Shown one piece after another: positions 25,010 to 32,320 of a stretch of 32,320 nt of DNA; the stretch's first letter is position 1, and every line of letters starts with the position of its first letter. The notes under the pieces were generated by a model. The model was not told the DNA's origin and searched no databases. It saw only the letters and a list, made by a program, of their open reading frames with translations. The DNA is from Allolucifera butyrica (GTDB lineage Bacteria; Bacillota; Negativicutes; Sporomusales; UPPP01): positions 1 to 32,320 of the forward strand of contig NZ_UPPP01000092.1 of the NCBI RefSeq assembly GCF_900476375.1, given 5' to 3'. The translations under genes and the position numbers were made by a program.

Positions 25010-26359
25010 ATGAAAAGGCGGTTGCTGTATGTAAGTGCTTTGCTTATGTTGTGCTTACTCGCAGGGGGGGGATGGCTGATGCACCCGCTGTTCTCAAACC
25101 GGGTCTATGCCGGCGTTGTGCTTGACGGGGTAGACGTAAGCGGTAAGAGCCGGGATGAGGTGGCGCAAATTTTGCTGCGGTGGCAGCAGGAATATCACAA
25201 CCGGCACATTATCGCTTATTATGGTGATCAAACATTTCCGCTGGATTCAAAAAGGGTTGATTTTAACATTGATGTGGAAGCTACGCTGAATGATACCTGG
25301 AACTACGGACGGCAAGGCTCTTGGTGGAAGCGGCTGCAGAGCATCCGTCTGGCCGCTCAAAATGGATATCATGTTCCTCTGCATATCCAATACAATAAGG
25401 ACAAACTGGACCATGTTGTGGAGACGTGGAAAGAAGCCATTGATTTTCCACCCAAGAATGCAGCCTTAAGCTTGTTGACGGGAAACATCGTGCCTCAGCA
25501 AACCGGACGTAAACTGGCAACAGGTCAAGTACGGTCAATTTTGCTGCAGGCATTACAAACGCCGGATAGCAACCGGGTTCTCCTGCCGGTAGTTCCGCTT
25601 TATCCGGCAATCACAGTTGCCGATATTAATAAAACCGGTATCAAGGAAGCGTTAGGGACATATACTACTGAATTTAATGCCCAGGATGCCAATCGGACCG
25701 CTAACCTTAAACTGGCTGCCCAAAAAATCAACGGTTATATGGTTTATCCCGGAAAAACATTTTCGTTTAATGAAGTTGTCGGTCCCCGGGAAAAAGCCTA
25801 CGGTTTTAAAGAGGCTATGGAAATTGTTGATAATGAACTGGTTCCCGGTATCGGCGGCGGTATTTGCCAGGTATCCTCCACATTATATAATGCGGTGTTA
25901 TTGGCCGACTTGGGGGTTGTGGAGAGGCACAACCATTCAAAGCCGTTGGGGTATGTTCCGCTCGGCAGGGATGCAACCGTGGTATTTGGTGCTCTGGATT
26001 TTCGCTTTGCCAACACAAGCAAGGCTCCGGTTATGATTATGGCCGAAGTGTTGGGCAATAAACTGAGTATCGGTGTTTGCGGGCTGAAACATTTAGCGGA
26101 AACCGTCGAAATTGTTTCAGCTGACCGTCAGGTCATTCCGCCGCCGATTATCAAAAAAGGGGACAAGGAATTGTACTTAGGCGAGTCGGAGATTGAGAAA
26201 CAAGGTAAGCCAGGCTTTAAAGTAACCATGTTTCGTATTGTGCGGTACAAGGGAAAAGAACTTAGGCGGGAATTGTTGTCCCGGGACACTTACTTGCCGG
26301 AGAATACGATTGTAAAAGTGGGAACTAAAATCCCGCTATTTATTAAAGAACAAAAATAA
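25010..26359 (+). CDS. VanW family protein with G5-like C-terminal domain
   Basis: Exported or membrane-anchored cell-envelope protein; the biochemical role of VanW is not established. After an N-terminal hydrophobic anchor (about 4-28) comes a putative peptidoglycan-binding (PG_binding_4-like) region (about 35-200). The VanW domain follows (about 215-350), with FNAQDANRTANLKLAAQKIN, YPGKTFSFNEVVGPR, GIGGGICQVSSTLYNAVLLA and HNHSKPLGYVPLGRDATV. A G5-like domain (about 365-440) ends the protein. The ribosome site AGGAG lies rather far (12 bases) from the ATG. Despite the name it does not imply vancomycin resistance. It is inserted between rlmB and yacP. Confidence 0.88.
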   Translation: MKRRLLYVSALLMLCLLAGGGWLMHPLFSNRVYAGVVLDGVDVSGKSRDEVAQILLRWQQEYHNRHIIAYYGDQTFPLDSKRVDFNIDVEATLNDTWNYGRQGSWWKRLQSIRLAAQNGYHVPLHIQYNKDKLDHVVETWKEAIDFPPKNAALSLLTGNIVPQQTGRKLATGQVRSILLQALQTPDSNRVLLPVVPLYPAITVADINKTGIKEALGTYTTEFNAQDANRTANLKLAAQKINGYMVYPGKTFSFNEVVGPREKAYGFKEAMEIVDNELVPGIGGGICQVSSTLYNAVLLADLGVVERHNHSKPLGYVPLGRDATVVFGALDFRFANTSKAPVMIMAEVLGNKLSIGVCGLKHLAETVEIVSADRQVIPPPIIKKGDKELYLGESEIEKQGKPGFKVTMFRIVRYKGKELRRELLSRDTYLPENTIVKVGTKIPLFIKEQK

Positions 26360-26444
26360 AGATTGGATTCTGAATTAATTCAATGCAATGAGTTATCGCC
26401 GGATGAATAAAACATTCGCTGGAGATGGGAGAAAGATTACGGTG

Positions 26445-26966
26445 ATGTATCAAGAGCGATTAATTGTAGATGGATATAATGTAATTAATGCCTGGCCGGA
26501 ATTGATTGCTTTGAAAAATGAAAATTTGGAGCATGCCCGGGACAAATTAACCGACATGCTGGCAAGTTATGGCGCATATAAAGATTTTAAAGTAACCCTT
26601 GTTTTCGATGCACACGCTGTGCCGGGCGGGCATTGCGCTGAAGAAACAGCATCCGGGGTAGATGTAATTTATACCAAAGAGGGAGAAACTGCTGACAGCT
26701 ATATTGAAAAAATGGTATACTACCTTGTACGCTCCGGTGCGAGGGTATACGTGGTTACTTCTGACTGGGCGGAGCAGATGGCAGTTTTGGGGTCGGGTGC
26801 ATATCGCGTTTCTGCCCGGGAGTTGCGGCTTGACGTTTTAGAAACCGCCAAAAAGATCCGGGAAGGGTATGTGGAATCGCCACCGGCTCAACGCCGCCGG
26901 GAAATTGGTAACCGGCTGAATCGTGATTTATTGCAGCGGCTGGATGAAATCCGCCGGCGGCGCTAA
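26445..26966 (+). CDS. yacP: NYN-domain ribonuclease, YacP/Rae1-like
   Basis: Probable ribosome-associated endoribonuclease of the NYN/PIN fold, as Bacillus YacP (Rae1) which cuts mRNA in the ribosomal A site. Acidic catalytic residues are visible in LIVDGYNVINAW, VTLVFDAHAVPGG, EGETADSYIEKM and VVTSDWAEQ. A basic tail (RRREIGNR..., DEIRRRR) could contact RNA. The start at ATG 26445 gives the conserved MYQERLIVDGYN; GGGAG is 13 bases upstream, and in-frame ATGs at 26388 and 26403 have no better ribosome site. Length 173 aa fits the family. It precedes sigH as in Bacillus. Confidence 0.88.
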   Translation: MYQERLIVDGYNVINAWPELIALKNENLEHARDKLTDMLASYGAYKDFKVTLVFDAHAVPGGHCAEETASGVDVIYTKEGETADSYIEKMVYYLVRSGARVYVVTSDWAEQMAVLGSGAYRVSARELRLDVLETAKKIREGYVESPPAQRRREIGNRLNRDLLQRLDEIRRRR

Positions 26967-27000
26967 GTAGTGTTGCTGCGGCTATACAGGGAAGAATGGC

Positions 27001-27030
27001 TTGACTCAGGACAGGGGTATGGGGTATAAT
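27001..27030 (+). promoter_or_regulatory. Promoter of sigH
   Basis: TTGACT (27001-27006), 18 bases, TATAAT (27025-27030), about 75 bases before the ATG. It looks sigma-A dependent. Confidence 0.75.
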
Positions 27031-27106
27031 TTTTTTGAAATAGCGTGTACTGGCATTTGTGTTTCTTTTTCGGCAGTGCTAAATTGTATAGAGTGGGGGC
27101 GATGCG

Positions 27107-27847
27107 ATGCGGGCTAATGTTCAACGCGACCTTTACAGTTGTTTTGAAAATATGACTGACGAGGAAATAGTGGTTATTGCCCAGGATAATAAGAACACAG
27201 TCGAAGAAGAATATCTTATCAGCAAATACCGTAATTTCGTTCGTGCCAAAGCCAGATCCTACTTTTTAATTGGTGCTGAACGGGAGGATATTATTCAGGA
27301 AGGTATGATTGGCCTGTATAAAGCAATACGGGATTTTCGCAATGATAAGCTTTCCTCTTTCAGGGCTTTTGCCGAATTGTGTGTAACCCGCCAGATTATT
27401 ACGGCGATTAAGACTGCTACCCGGCAGAAGCATATTCCGTTGAATTCCTATGTATCGTTAAATAAGCCGATTTATGATGAAGATTCTGACCGTACCCTTC
27501 TTGATGTACTGTCCAGTTCTAAAATTTCCGACCCGGAAGAGTTGGTTATCAGCCGGGAAGAGTTTATTGATATTGAAGGTAAAATGGGTGAAATCCTAAG
27601 TGACTTGGAGTGGAAGGTTCTCATGTCCTACCTTGACGGTAAGTCCTATCAGGAGATTGCCGTAGAACTGAACCGTCATGTCAAGTCCATTGACAATGCG
27701 CTGCAGCGGGTGAAACGGAAATTGGAGCGATATCTTGATAATCGTGCGGATGACAGTGATATCCGGGGAGTTTACAAGGGACTGGCCGGGCTGAATAAAG
27801 AAGTTCAGGCAGAAATGGACGATTATAGCGACAATATGGAAGATTAA
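27107..27847 (+). CDS. sigH: RNA polymerase sigma factor SigH (Spo0H)
   Basis: Sigma-70 family factor for the transition to stationary phase and early sporulation. Region 2 shows YRNFVRAKARSYFLIGAERE then DIIQEGMIGLYKAIRDF; region 4 shows SDLEWKVLMSYLDGKSYQEI and the helix-turn-helix ending KSIDNALQRVKRKLERYL. The 246-aa product is longer than Bacillus SigH (218 aa) because of an acidic C-terminal tail (about 215-246, ending DDYSDNMED). GGGGGCG precedes the ATG. It has its own promoter and a terminator at its stop codon. Confidence 0.95.
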   Translation: MRANVQRDLYSCFENMTDEEIVVIAQDNKNTVEEEYLISKYRNFVRAKARSYFLIGAEREDIIQEGMIGLYKAIRDFRNDKLSSFRAFAELCVTRQIITAIKTATRQKHIPLNSYVSLNKPIYDEDSDRTLLDVLSSSKISDPEELVISREEFIDIEGKMGEILSDLEWKVLMSYLDGKSYQEIAVELNRHVKSIDNALQRVKRKLERYLDNRADDSDIRGVYKGLAGLNKEVQAEMDDYSDNMED

Positions 27848-27877
27848 AAATGGCATCCATAGAGATGCCATTTTTTT
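27846..27877 (+). terminator. Terminator of sigH
   Basis: AAAAATGGCATC (27846-27857) pairs with GATGCCATTTTT (27864-27875), followed by more T. It overlaps the stop codon. Confidence 0.92.
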
Positions 27878-27961
27878 ATTCTTTATTAAGATTTAGAAAG
27901 GAAATTGCTTTTTTCTGACGAATCGTATCTATTACTGCAATGCTGTTGGGGGTGTGCTGAT

Positions 27962-28423
27962 ATGTCGGTTACGGTACAGCGGGTCTTGGAAAGTGTCCGT
28001 GAGGTTGAAGCGGGCGGCGAATGTTTGAGACTGCTGGTAGGACGGCCGGGAAGCGGAAAGAGCAAGGTAATGCGGGAGTTGGCCTCCATGCGGGGGTGGG
28101 AGTATATAGATGCCCAGAATTTAATAACGGAAGAATTTATGGATCTGGTCCCCAAAGCCCGTCCGTTGGAAGCGTTGCGGATTATGTCGAAGATAATGGA
28201 AGAGTTGAACGCCCGGGTTATTTTACTTGACCGGGTGCAAATGTTGTTTGCACCGGTATTGAATTTAGAACCGCTGGACCTGCTCAGGCAGTTAAGCAAA
28301 CAGTATACTCTTGTTGCGGCTTGGCCGGGGAATTGTGAAGGCGGAAAGTTGTGTCTCATGTTTAATGGACATACTAAATATTATGATATAGTGGAAAATT
28401 ATAAAATCATACAGATCGGTTAA
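27962..28423 (+). CDS. Orphan BrxF-like P-loop protein
   Basis: Resembles BrxF, the small P-loop protein of type 3 BREX phage-defence systems. The 153-aa product has Walker A LVGRPGSGKSKVM (about 24-36). A hydrophobic strand ends in Asp (VILLDRVQMLF), followed by the BrxF-like segment LNLEPLDLLRQLSKQYTLVAAWPG and a C-terminal GHTKYYD corresponding to the family's PGHPEY-type end. The ATG at 27962 follows GGGGGTGTGC. A weak promoter TTGCTT-N17-TCTATT (27905-27933) may drive it. No BREX partner gene (pglZ, brxC, methylase, brxA/B) lies in the window, and terminators bracket the gene, so it is a single-gene unit. Function here is unknown. Confidence 0.7.
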   Translation: MSVTVQRVLESVREVEAGGECLRLLVGRPGSGKSKVMRELASMRGWEYIDAQNLITEEFMDLVPKARPLEALRIMSKIMEELNARVILLDRVQMLFAPVLNLEPLDLLRQLSKQYTLVAAWPGNCEGGKLCLMFNGHTKYYDIVENYKIIQIG

Positions 28424-28437
28424 TCAACTTTGCTTGG

Positions 28438-28477
28438 CCAAAAGGCTGACCGTTTATGGTCGGCCTTTTGGTTTTTT
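28438..28477 (+). terminator. Terminator after the BrxF-like gene
   Basis: CCAAAAGGCTGACC (28438-28451) pairs with GGTCGGCCTTTTGG (28458-28471), one G-T wobble, followed by a run of T. Confidence 0.92.
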
Positions 28478-28590
28478 GTGAAGCGGTCCTCTTGTGTATA
28501 AAAAAATATATTCAAAGGAAAAATAGAAAAGTAGATGTATTTTCCAGTACCATGATTTTATATTGGCTTATTCAGTTCCTATTCATTATC

Positions 28591-28614
28591 GAAAGACCGC
28601 TGCCGCGGTCTTTC
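28591..28614 (+). terminator. Hairpin just upstream of the DUF421 gene
   Basis: GAAAGACCGC, loop TGCC, GCGGTCTTTC, then TTCTTC. It lies directly before the ribosome site, where it could attenuate the DUF421 gene; the T-run is weak. Confidence 0.5.
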
Positions 28615-28631
28615 TTCTTAAAGGTGGGATG

Positions 28632-29342
28632 ATGGCTGTGGAAATTTTAGGTATACTTGTTTTTCGTGCGGTCGCCAGTATTGGCGTTCTATTTTTGGTT
28701 CATCTGGCAATGGGACAGCGGCAGATTGGTGAACTGAGTCCTTTTGATTTTGCTGTTTCCATTACGATTGGCACCATTGCCGGCGCTGCGATTGCCGATC
28801 AGAGAATTGAGCTTGGCAATGCGTTAATTTCACTCATTCTGGTAGGCGGAATGCAAGTTTTACTAAATTATGGGTCTTTAAAATCACGGCGGTTACATAA
28901 AAAAATAAATTTTGAACCGATTATTCTGGTAGAAGAGGGACAAGTAATCAAAGCAAATTTACATAAAGCCCGTCTGACCGTGGAAATGTTACTGCAGCTT
29001 TTGCGAGAGAAAGATGTATTTGATATTACGGCAGTGGAACTGGCTGTTTTAGAACCTCACGGTAGACTAAGTGTTCTCAAAAAAGCCGAGTGTTCTCCTC
29101 TGACGCCCCGGCAATGCCGTCTTACAGTGCCCGACAATGACGTTCTGGTGCCGGTTATTATGGAAGGAGAACTGCAGGAAAAGGCCCTGGTCCAGTTAGG
29201 ATTTACGCCGGAACAAATAGAAGCTTTCCGGCACGAGTATCGGGATGTATTGCGAAATGTTTTTATTGCCTTTATGGATAAACGGCATCAATTACATATT
29301 GTTAAAGAAGAGGTTCAGGGAACGGAAAGATTTCTACATTGA
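28632..29342 (+). CDS. DUF421 family membrane protein (YetF-like)
   Basis: Membrane protein of unknown biochemical function; Bacillus members are linked to spores and the envelope. Three N-terminal membrane segments (about 3-85) include the family motif ELSPFDFAVSITIGTIAGAA. A cytosolic alpha/beta domain follows, with FEPIILVEEGQVIKANLHKA, VELAVLEPHGRLSVLKKAE and VPVIMEGEL. The ATG at 28632 has AAGGTG 5 bases upstream; another ATG lies immediately before it, and an in-frame TTG further upstream runs through a hairpin. Length is about 236 aa. Confidence 0.85.
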   Translation: MAVEILGILVFRAVASIGVLFLVHLAMGQRQIGELSPFDFAVSITIGTIAGAAIADQRIELGNALISLILVGGMQVLLNYGSLKSRRLHKKINFEPIILVEEGQVIKANLHKARLTVEMLLQLLREKDVFDITAVELAVLEPHGRLSVLKKAECSPLTPRQCRLTVPDNDVLVPVIMEGELQEKALVQLGFTPEQIEAFRHEYRDVLRNVFIAFMDKRHQLHIVKEEVQGTERFLH

Positions 29343-29375
29343 AGCCTTTAATCCAATTACCTATTACCAATTACC

Positions 29376-29399
29376 GAAAAACCGCGTTAGCGGTTTTTC
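29376..29399 (+). terminator. Terminator after DUF421 gene
   Basis: GAAAAACCGC, loop GTTA, GCGGTTTTTC (29376-29399), nearly the same as the hairpin at 5881-5905. Confidence 0.85.
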
Positions 29400-29409
29400 T
29401 TATAAATGG

Positions 29410-29437
29410 TTGAATTTTTCTGAGTGTCATGTATAAT
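29410..29437 (+). promoter_or_regulatory. Promoter of uppP
   Basis: TTGAAT (29410-29415), 16 bases, TATAAT (29432-29437). Transcription would begin near 29444, which argues against a start codon at 29449. Confidence 0.65.
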
Positions 29438-29472
29438 GTATAAGGTAAATGGAAATTAAAGGATGTGGTGCA

Positions 29473-30273
29473 GTGCATGAAAATATTATTGCCGTATTCC
29501 TTGGCGCCGTCGAAGGATTAACCGAGTTTCTGCCTGTTTCTTCTACGGGCCATATGATTCTGGCAGGGAGCATGCTAGGATTTGAAGGGGAAAAGGCGTC
29601 GGTCTTTGAAGTGTTTATTCAACTGGGGGCGATTTTATCGATCCTATTTTTATATCGCAGTAAATTTCAGCAGATGCTGGATTTCCGTTATCCCGGCCGC
29701 AGCGGACAGGGACTAACGGCATTTCATGTAGCAGTGGGCATTTTGCCGGTTATGGCGGTAGGCTATCTTTTACACAATCCCATTAAAGCCTATTTGTTTT
29801 CTCCGTTTACCGTTATTATCGGACTGATTGCCGGAGCGGTTTTGATGCTGGCGGCCGAAAAATTATGCAGCCGGCCAAGAGTGCGTGATGTGGATAATAT
29901 GACTTTGAAGCAAGCTTTTTTTGTCGGGTTATTTCAGATTCTGTCCCTGTGGCCCGGATTTTCCCGGTCCGGCTCAACGATTGCCGGGGGATTGTTTCTA
30001 GGGTTATCCCGCACGGTGGCGGCCGAATTTTCTTTTATTATTGCTGTTCCGCTCATGTTCGTCGCATGCATTTATGATTTGCTAAAAGTATTAAACAAAA
30101 TGAATGCAGCCGATTTAGAGATGATTGCTATTGGGTTTCTAGTGGCGTTTGTCGTTGCTTATTTGTCCGTTGTTTGGTTCCTGCGGTTTTTAAACAGGTC
30201 CTCACTGGCTTCTTTTGCCTATTACCGCTTCGTCATTGCCGCTTTGTCCGCTTATTATTTTTTCTGGCGCTGA
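29473..30273 (+). CDS. uppP: Undecaprenyl-diphosphate phosphatase (bacitracin resistance)
   Basis: Integral membrane enzyme that recycles undecaprenyl pyrophosphate to the monophosphate carrier needed for peptidoglycan synthesis. Motif 1 is AVEGLTEFLPVSSTGHMIL with the catalytic glutamates and serines; motif 2 is WPGFSRSGSTIAGG. About seven to eight membrane segments. The GTG at 29473 has AAAGGA 9 bases upstream and gives the usual short N terminus; the in-frame ATG at 29449 would lie at the very 5' end of the predicted transcript. Length 266 aa is typical. It has its own promoter. Confidence 0.94.
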   Translation: MHENIIAVFLGAVEGLTEFLPVSSTGHMILAGSMLGFEGEKASVFEVFIQLGAILSILFLYRSKFQQMLDFRYPGRSGQGLTAFHVAVGILPVMAVGYLLHNPIKAYLFSPFTVIIGLIAGAVLMLAAEKLCSRPRVRDVDNMTLKQAFFVGLFQILSLWPGFSRSGSTIAGGLFLGLSRTVAAEFSFIIAVPLMFVACIYDLLKVLNKMNAADLEMIAIGFLVAFVVAYLSVVWFLRFLNRSSLASFAYYRFVIAALSAYYFFWR

Positions 30274-30385
30274 ATTTTCCGCGGATTTCTCTTTACAAGG
30301 AATTGCCGGTATGATAGAATCTGTTTTTGCTGGGCTGTTAGTATTGCTGGAACAAAGCAGTTAGAAAATACCAGAGAAAAATTTA

Positions 30386-30414
30386 TTGACATAACGATGC
30401 AGGTGTTATATAAT
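30386..30414 (+). promoter_or_regulatory. Consensus promoter of the tRNA cluster
   Basis: TTGACA (30386-30391), 17 bases, TATAAT (30409-30414): perfect sigma-A hexamers and spacing, 30 bases before tRNA-Thr(TGT). Confidence 0.93.
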
Positions 30415-30423
30415 AAACTTCGT

Positions 30424-30444
30424 CACTGATGCTAGTGATCAGTG
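30424..30444 (+). promoter_or_regulatory. Dyad in the tRNA leader
   Basis: CACTGAT (30424-30430) and ATCAGTG (30438-30444) form a perfect 7-bp inverted repeat around 7 bases, beginning near the expected transcription start and ending at the first base of tRNA-Thr. It could be a processing hairpin or a protein site. Confidence 0.45.
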
Positions 30445-30519
30445 CTGGCGTAGCTCAATTGGCAGAGCAGCTGACTTGTAATCAGCAGGTTGGGAGTTCA
30501 ATTCTTCTCGCCAGCTCCA
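30444..30519 (+). tRNA. tRNA-Thr (TGT)
   Basis: Acceptor GCTGGCG pairs with CGCCAGC; the anticodon loop CTTGTAA gives anticodon TGT, decoding ACA. D arm, T arm (GGGAGTTCAATTCTTC, weak pairing) and an encoded CCA end are visible. It is the first gene of the cluster. Confidence 0.95.
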
Positions 30520-30526
30520 TTATTAC

Positions 30527-30611
30527 GGAGGGGTTCCCGAGTGGCTAAAGGGAGCAGACTGTAAATCTGCCGGCTTCGCCTTCGCTGGTTCGAATCCAGC
30601 CCCCTCCACCA
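30527..30611 (+). tRNA. tRNA-Tyr (GTA)
   Basis: Acceptor GGAGGGG pairs with CCCCTCC; the anticodon loop CTGTAAA gives GTA. The long variable arm (CCGGCTTCGCCTTCG) is expected for bacterial tRNA-Tyr. CCA is encoded. Confidence 0.97.
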
Positions 30612-30623
30612 TTAACTGAACAT

Positions 30624-30699
<76 letters not shown>

Positions 30700-30710
30700 A
30701 GTTTATACGA

Positions 30711-30739
30711 TTGCCGTAAGGCATATGATTTGATATAAT
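30711..30739 (+). promoter_or_regulatory. Internal promoter in the tRNA cluster
   Basis: TTGCCG (30711-30716), 17 bases, TATAAT (30734-30739), between tRNA-fMet and tRNA-Thr(GGT). A GCGGT/ACCGC dyad (30743-30758) follows it. Confidence 0.55.
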
Positions 30740-30761
30740 TAAGCGGTCTTTTAACCGCCTT

Positions 30762-30837
30762 GCTGGTGTAGCTCAGTCGGTAGAGCGTATCCTTGGTAAG
30801 GATAAGGTCACCGGTTCAATCCCGGTCATCAGCTCCA
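30762..30837 (+). tRNA. tRNA-Thr (GGT)
   Basis: Acceptor GCTGGTG pairs with CATCAGC with one G-T wobble; the loop TTGGTAA gives anticodon GGT, decoding ACC/ACT. CCA is encoded. Confidence 0.95.
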
Positions 30838-30899
30838 TTATTGAATTCAGATAGCGGGAACGATTCGTACACCGGATTGATTGCCTGCGTTTATAGTAT

Positions 30900-30976
30900 G
30901 GCGGCGTAGCTCAGTTGGCTAGAGCATGCGGTTCATACCCGCAGTGTCCGGGGTTCAAATCCCTGCGCCGCCACCA
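30900..30976 (+). tRNA. Elongator tRNA-Met (CAT)
   Basis: Acceptor GGCGGCG pairs fully with CGCCGCC, unlike the initiator; the loop TTCATAC gives CAT. The overall sequence resembles Bacillus elongator tRNA-Met. A lysidine-modified tRNA-Ile with the same genomic anticodon is the less likely alternative. Confidence 0.88.
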
Positions 30977-30988
30977 AATTGGAAGAAT

Positions 30989-31010
30989 CCTCGCGAAAGC
31001 GAGGTTTTTT
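30989..31010 (+). terminator. Terminator after the tRNA cluster
   Basis: CCTCGC, loop GAAA, GCGAGG (30989-31004), then a T-run. It separates the tRNAs from tuf. Confidence 0.9.
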
Positions 31011-31017
31011 GTTTTTT

Positions 31018-31046
31018 TTGCAGGAATTTAACTTTCTGGGTAGAAT
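31018..31046 (+). promoter_or_regulatory. Candidate promoter of tuf
   Basis: TTGCAG (31018-31023), 17 bases, TAGAAT (31041-31046), directly after the terminator and about 78 bases before the ATG. Confidence 0.6.
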
Positions 31047-31123
31047 TTTCATTTTTGGCAAAGAATATTGGTTATTATCAAGTGGATGCCACGTTATGTG
31101 GATGGTGAGGAGGCAAAACAAAG

Positions 31124-32320
31124 ATGGCAAAGAAAAAATTTGAAAGAACGAAACCGCATGTTAATATTGGAACCATTGGTCACGTAGACCATGGTAAAAC
31201 ATCCTTAACGGCGGCGATTACCCTGACGCTTTCCAAATCGGGCGGAGCCGAATTCGTAGCCTACGACCAAATCGATAAAGCGCCGGAAGAAAGAGAGCGC
31301 GGTATCACCATTAACACGGCCCACGTAGAATACGAAACGGCAAAAAGACACTATGCGCACGTTGACTGCCCGGGCCACGCCGACTATGTAAAGAACATGA
31401 TTACCGGAGCGGCCCAGATGGACGGAGCCATCCTGGTGGTGTCGGCAGCGGACGGCCCGATGCCGCAAACGCGGGAGCACATCCTGCTGTCGCGGCAGGT
31501 AGGGGTTCCGGCCATGGTAGTGTTCCTGAACAAAGCAGACATGGTAGATGACGCGGAACTGATGGAACTGGTAGAAATGGAAGTTCGGGAACTGTTGTCG
31601 AGCTATGAATTTCCCGGTGACGAAATTCCGGTTATTACAGGATCGGCCGTAAAAGCCCTGGAATGCGGCTGCGCAAAGCGGGAATGTGAGTGGTGCGGGC
31701 AGATTCATAAACTGATGGATGCGGTGGACGAGTATATTCCGACGCCGGAACGGGCCACGGACAAACCGTTTCTGATGCCGGTCGAGGACGTATTCACGAT
31801 TACGGGCCGCGGTACCGTAGCGACGGGCCGTGTAGAACGCGGAGTAGTTAAAGTAGGCGATACGGTAGAAATCGTTGGTATGAACGACAAGCCGAAGACG
31901 ACGGTAGTAACGGGAGTGGAAATGTTCCGGAAACTGCTGGATCAGGCTGTAGCGGGAGACAATATCGGCGCGCTGCTGCGTGGCGTGGAACGGAAAGAAA
32001 TCGAGCGGGGACAAGTCTTGTCGAAACCCGGCTCCATTAAACCGCACACGAAATTCAAAGGGGAAGTATACGTACTGTCGAAGGAAGAAGGAGGCCGTCA
32101 TACGCCGTTCTTCAATGGATACCGTCCGCAGTTCTACTTCCGGACGACGGACGTGACCGGAGTGGTAACGCTGCCGGAGGGAGTAGAAATGGTAATGCCT
32201 GGCGACAACATTCAGATGGCAATCGAACTGATTACGCCGATTGCCATTGAAGAGGGCCTGCGTTTTGCTATCCGCGAAGGCGGCCGTACGGTTGGCGCCG
32301 GTGTTGTAACCGCTATCAAT
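31124..32320 (+). CDS. tuf: Elongation factor Tu (3' end cut by window)
   Basis: GTPase that brings aminoacyl-tRNA to the ribosome. The reading frame runs without a stop to the window end, 399 codons, so only about the last residue or two and the stop codon are missing. Motifs: G1 GHVDHGKT, switch [17 protein letters not shown]3 DCPGHADY, G4 NKAD and G5 GSAVKALE, then domains 2 and 3. GAGGAGG precedes the ATG. Between G5 and [15 protein letters not shown] there is a cysteine-rich segment, C181-G-C183-x4-C188-x2-C191, where many EF-Tu proteins have a short acidic stretch. Codon use is strongly biased, as expected for a highly expressed gene. Confidence 0.97.
   Translation, partial: MAKKKFERTKPHVNIGTIGHVDHGKTSLTAAITLTLSKSGGAEFVAYDQIDKAPEERERGITINTAHVEYETAKRHYAHVDCPGHADYVKNMITGAAQMDGAILVVSAADGPMPQTREHILLSRQVGVPAMVVFLNKADMVDDAELMELVEMEVRELLSSYEFPGDEIPVITGSAVKALECGCAKRECEWCGQIHKLMDAVDEYIPTPERATDKPFLMPVEDVFTITGRGTVATGRVERGVVKVGDTVEIVGMNDKPKTTVVTGVEMFRKLLDQAVAGDNIGALLRGVERKEIERGQVLSKPGSIKPHTKFKGEVYVLSKEEGGRHTPFFNGYRPQFYFRTTDVTGVVTLPEGVEMVMPGDNIQMAIELITPIAIEEGLRFAIREGGRTVGAGVVTAIN

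Noticed and set aside
25010..26359. A vancomycin-resistance cluster suggested by the VanW match
   Set aside because: No vanHAX, vanRS or vanY genes nearby; VanW-domain proteins are common envelope proteins in Firmicutes.
27905..28480. A BREX or other defence island
   Set aside because: Only one BrxF-like gene is present; its neighbours are sigH, a DUF421 gene and uppP, with no methylase, PglZ or nuclease.
31205..32101. A 298-codon open frame on the minus strand opposite tuf
   Set aside because: It is a shadow of the strongly codon-biased tuf gene; no ribosome site, and the translation is rich in Arg/Phe/His without family features.

Overview
The window looks like a chromosomal segment of an endospore-forming, anaerobic, moderate-GC Firmicute. 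Gene order, SigH, a SpoIIP-type amidase and a flavodiiron protein fit the Negativicutes (Sporomusaceae-like) or a related clostridial lineage. The lineage call is inference; no 16S gene is present.

Region by region. (1) 1-960: a tandem array with a period of about 362 bp. Each full unit holds a conserved leader, a 5S-rRNA-like core whose helix IV is expanded by about 100 nt, and a strong terminator. The third unit is truncated, and the window opens in the 3' end of a further unit upstream. (2) 1056-5863: speD (minus strand), fabK, a flavodiiron protein gene (fprA), a YdjM-like membrane protein and an RlmI-type rRNA methyltransferase. (3) 6014-10585: the CtsR-controlled ctsR-mcsA-mcsB-clpC protein-quality operon with a visible promoter and CtsR heptads. 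(4) 10807-16995: radA, a minus-strand pair made of a SpoIIP-like amidase and a small membrane protein sharing a domain with it, then carD, a PIN/TRAM protein (yacL), ispD and ispF. disA, which follows radA in Bacillus, is not here. (5) 17110-24939: two small unknown genes, gltX, a cysteine T-box leader, cysE-cysS-mrnC-thyX, a DUF456 membrane gene, a degenerate 42-bp repeat tract, and rlmB. (6) 25010-30273: a VanW/G5 protein, yacP, sigH, an orphan BrxF-like P-loop gene, a DUF421 membrane protein and uppP. (7) 30386-32320: a tRNA cluster Thr(TGT)-Tyr(GTA)-fMet(CAT)-Thr(GGT)-Met(CAT), followed by tuf, which runs off the window at about codon 399.

Much of regions 3-6 follows the Bacillus/Clostridium order ctsR...clpC-radA-yacL-ispD-ispF-gltX-cysE-cysS-mrnC-rlmB-yacP-sigH-(tuf region), with thyX, DUF456, vanW and the brxF-like gene inserted. 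It is a housekeeping backbone: stress proteolysis, isoprenoid synthesis, Glu/Cys tRNA charging, rRNA processing and modification, the sporulation sigma factor, and translation. No IS element, CRISPR array or prophage was seen. The items most worth a second look are the expanded tandem 5S-like units, the orphan BrxF-like ATPase, the SpoIIP/small-protein pair with a shared domain, the degenerate repeat tract at 23.7-24.06 kb, and the substituted glycine loop of CtsR.
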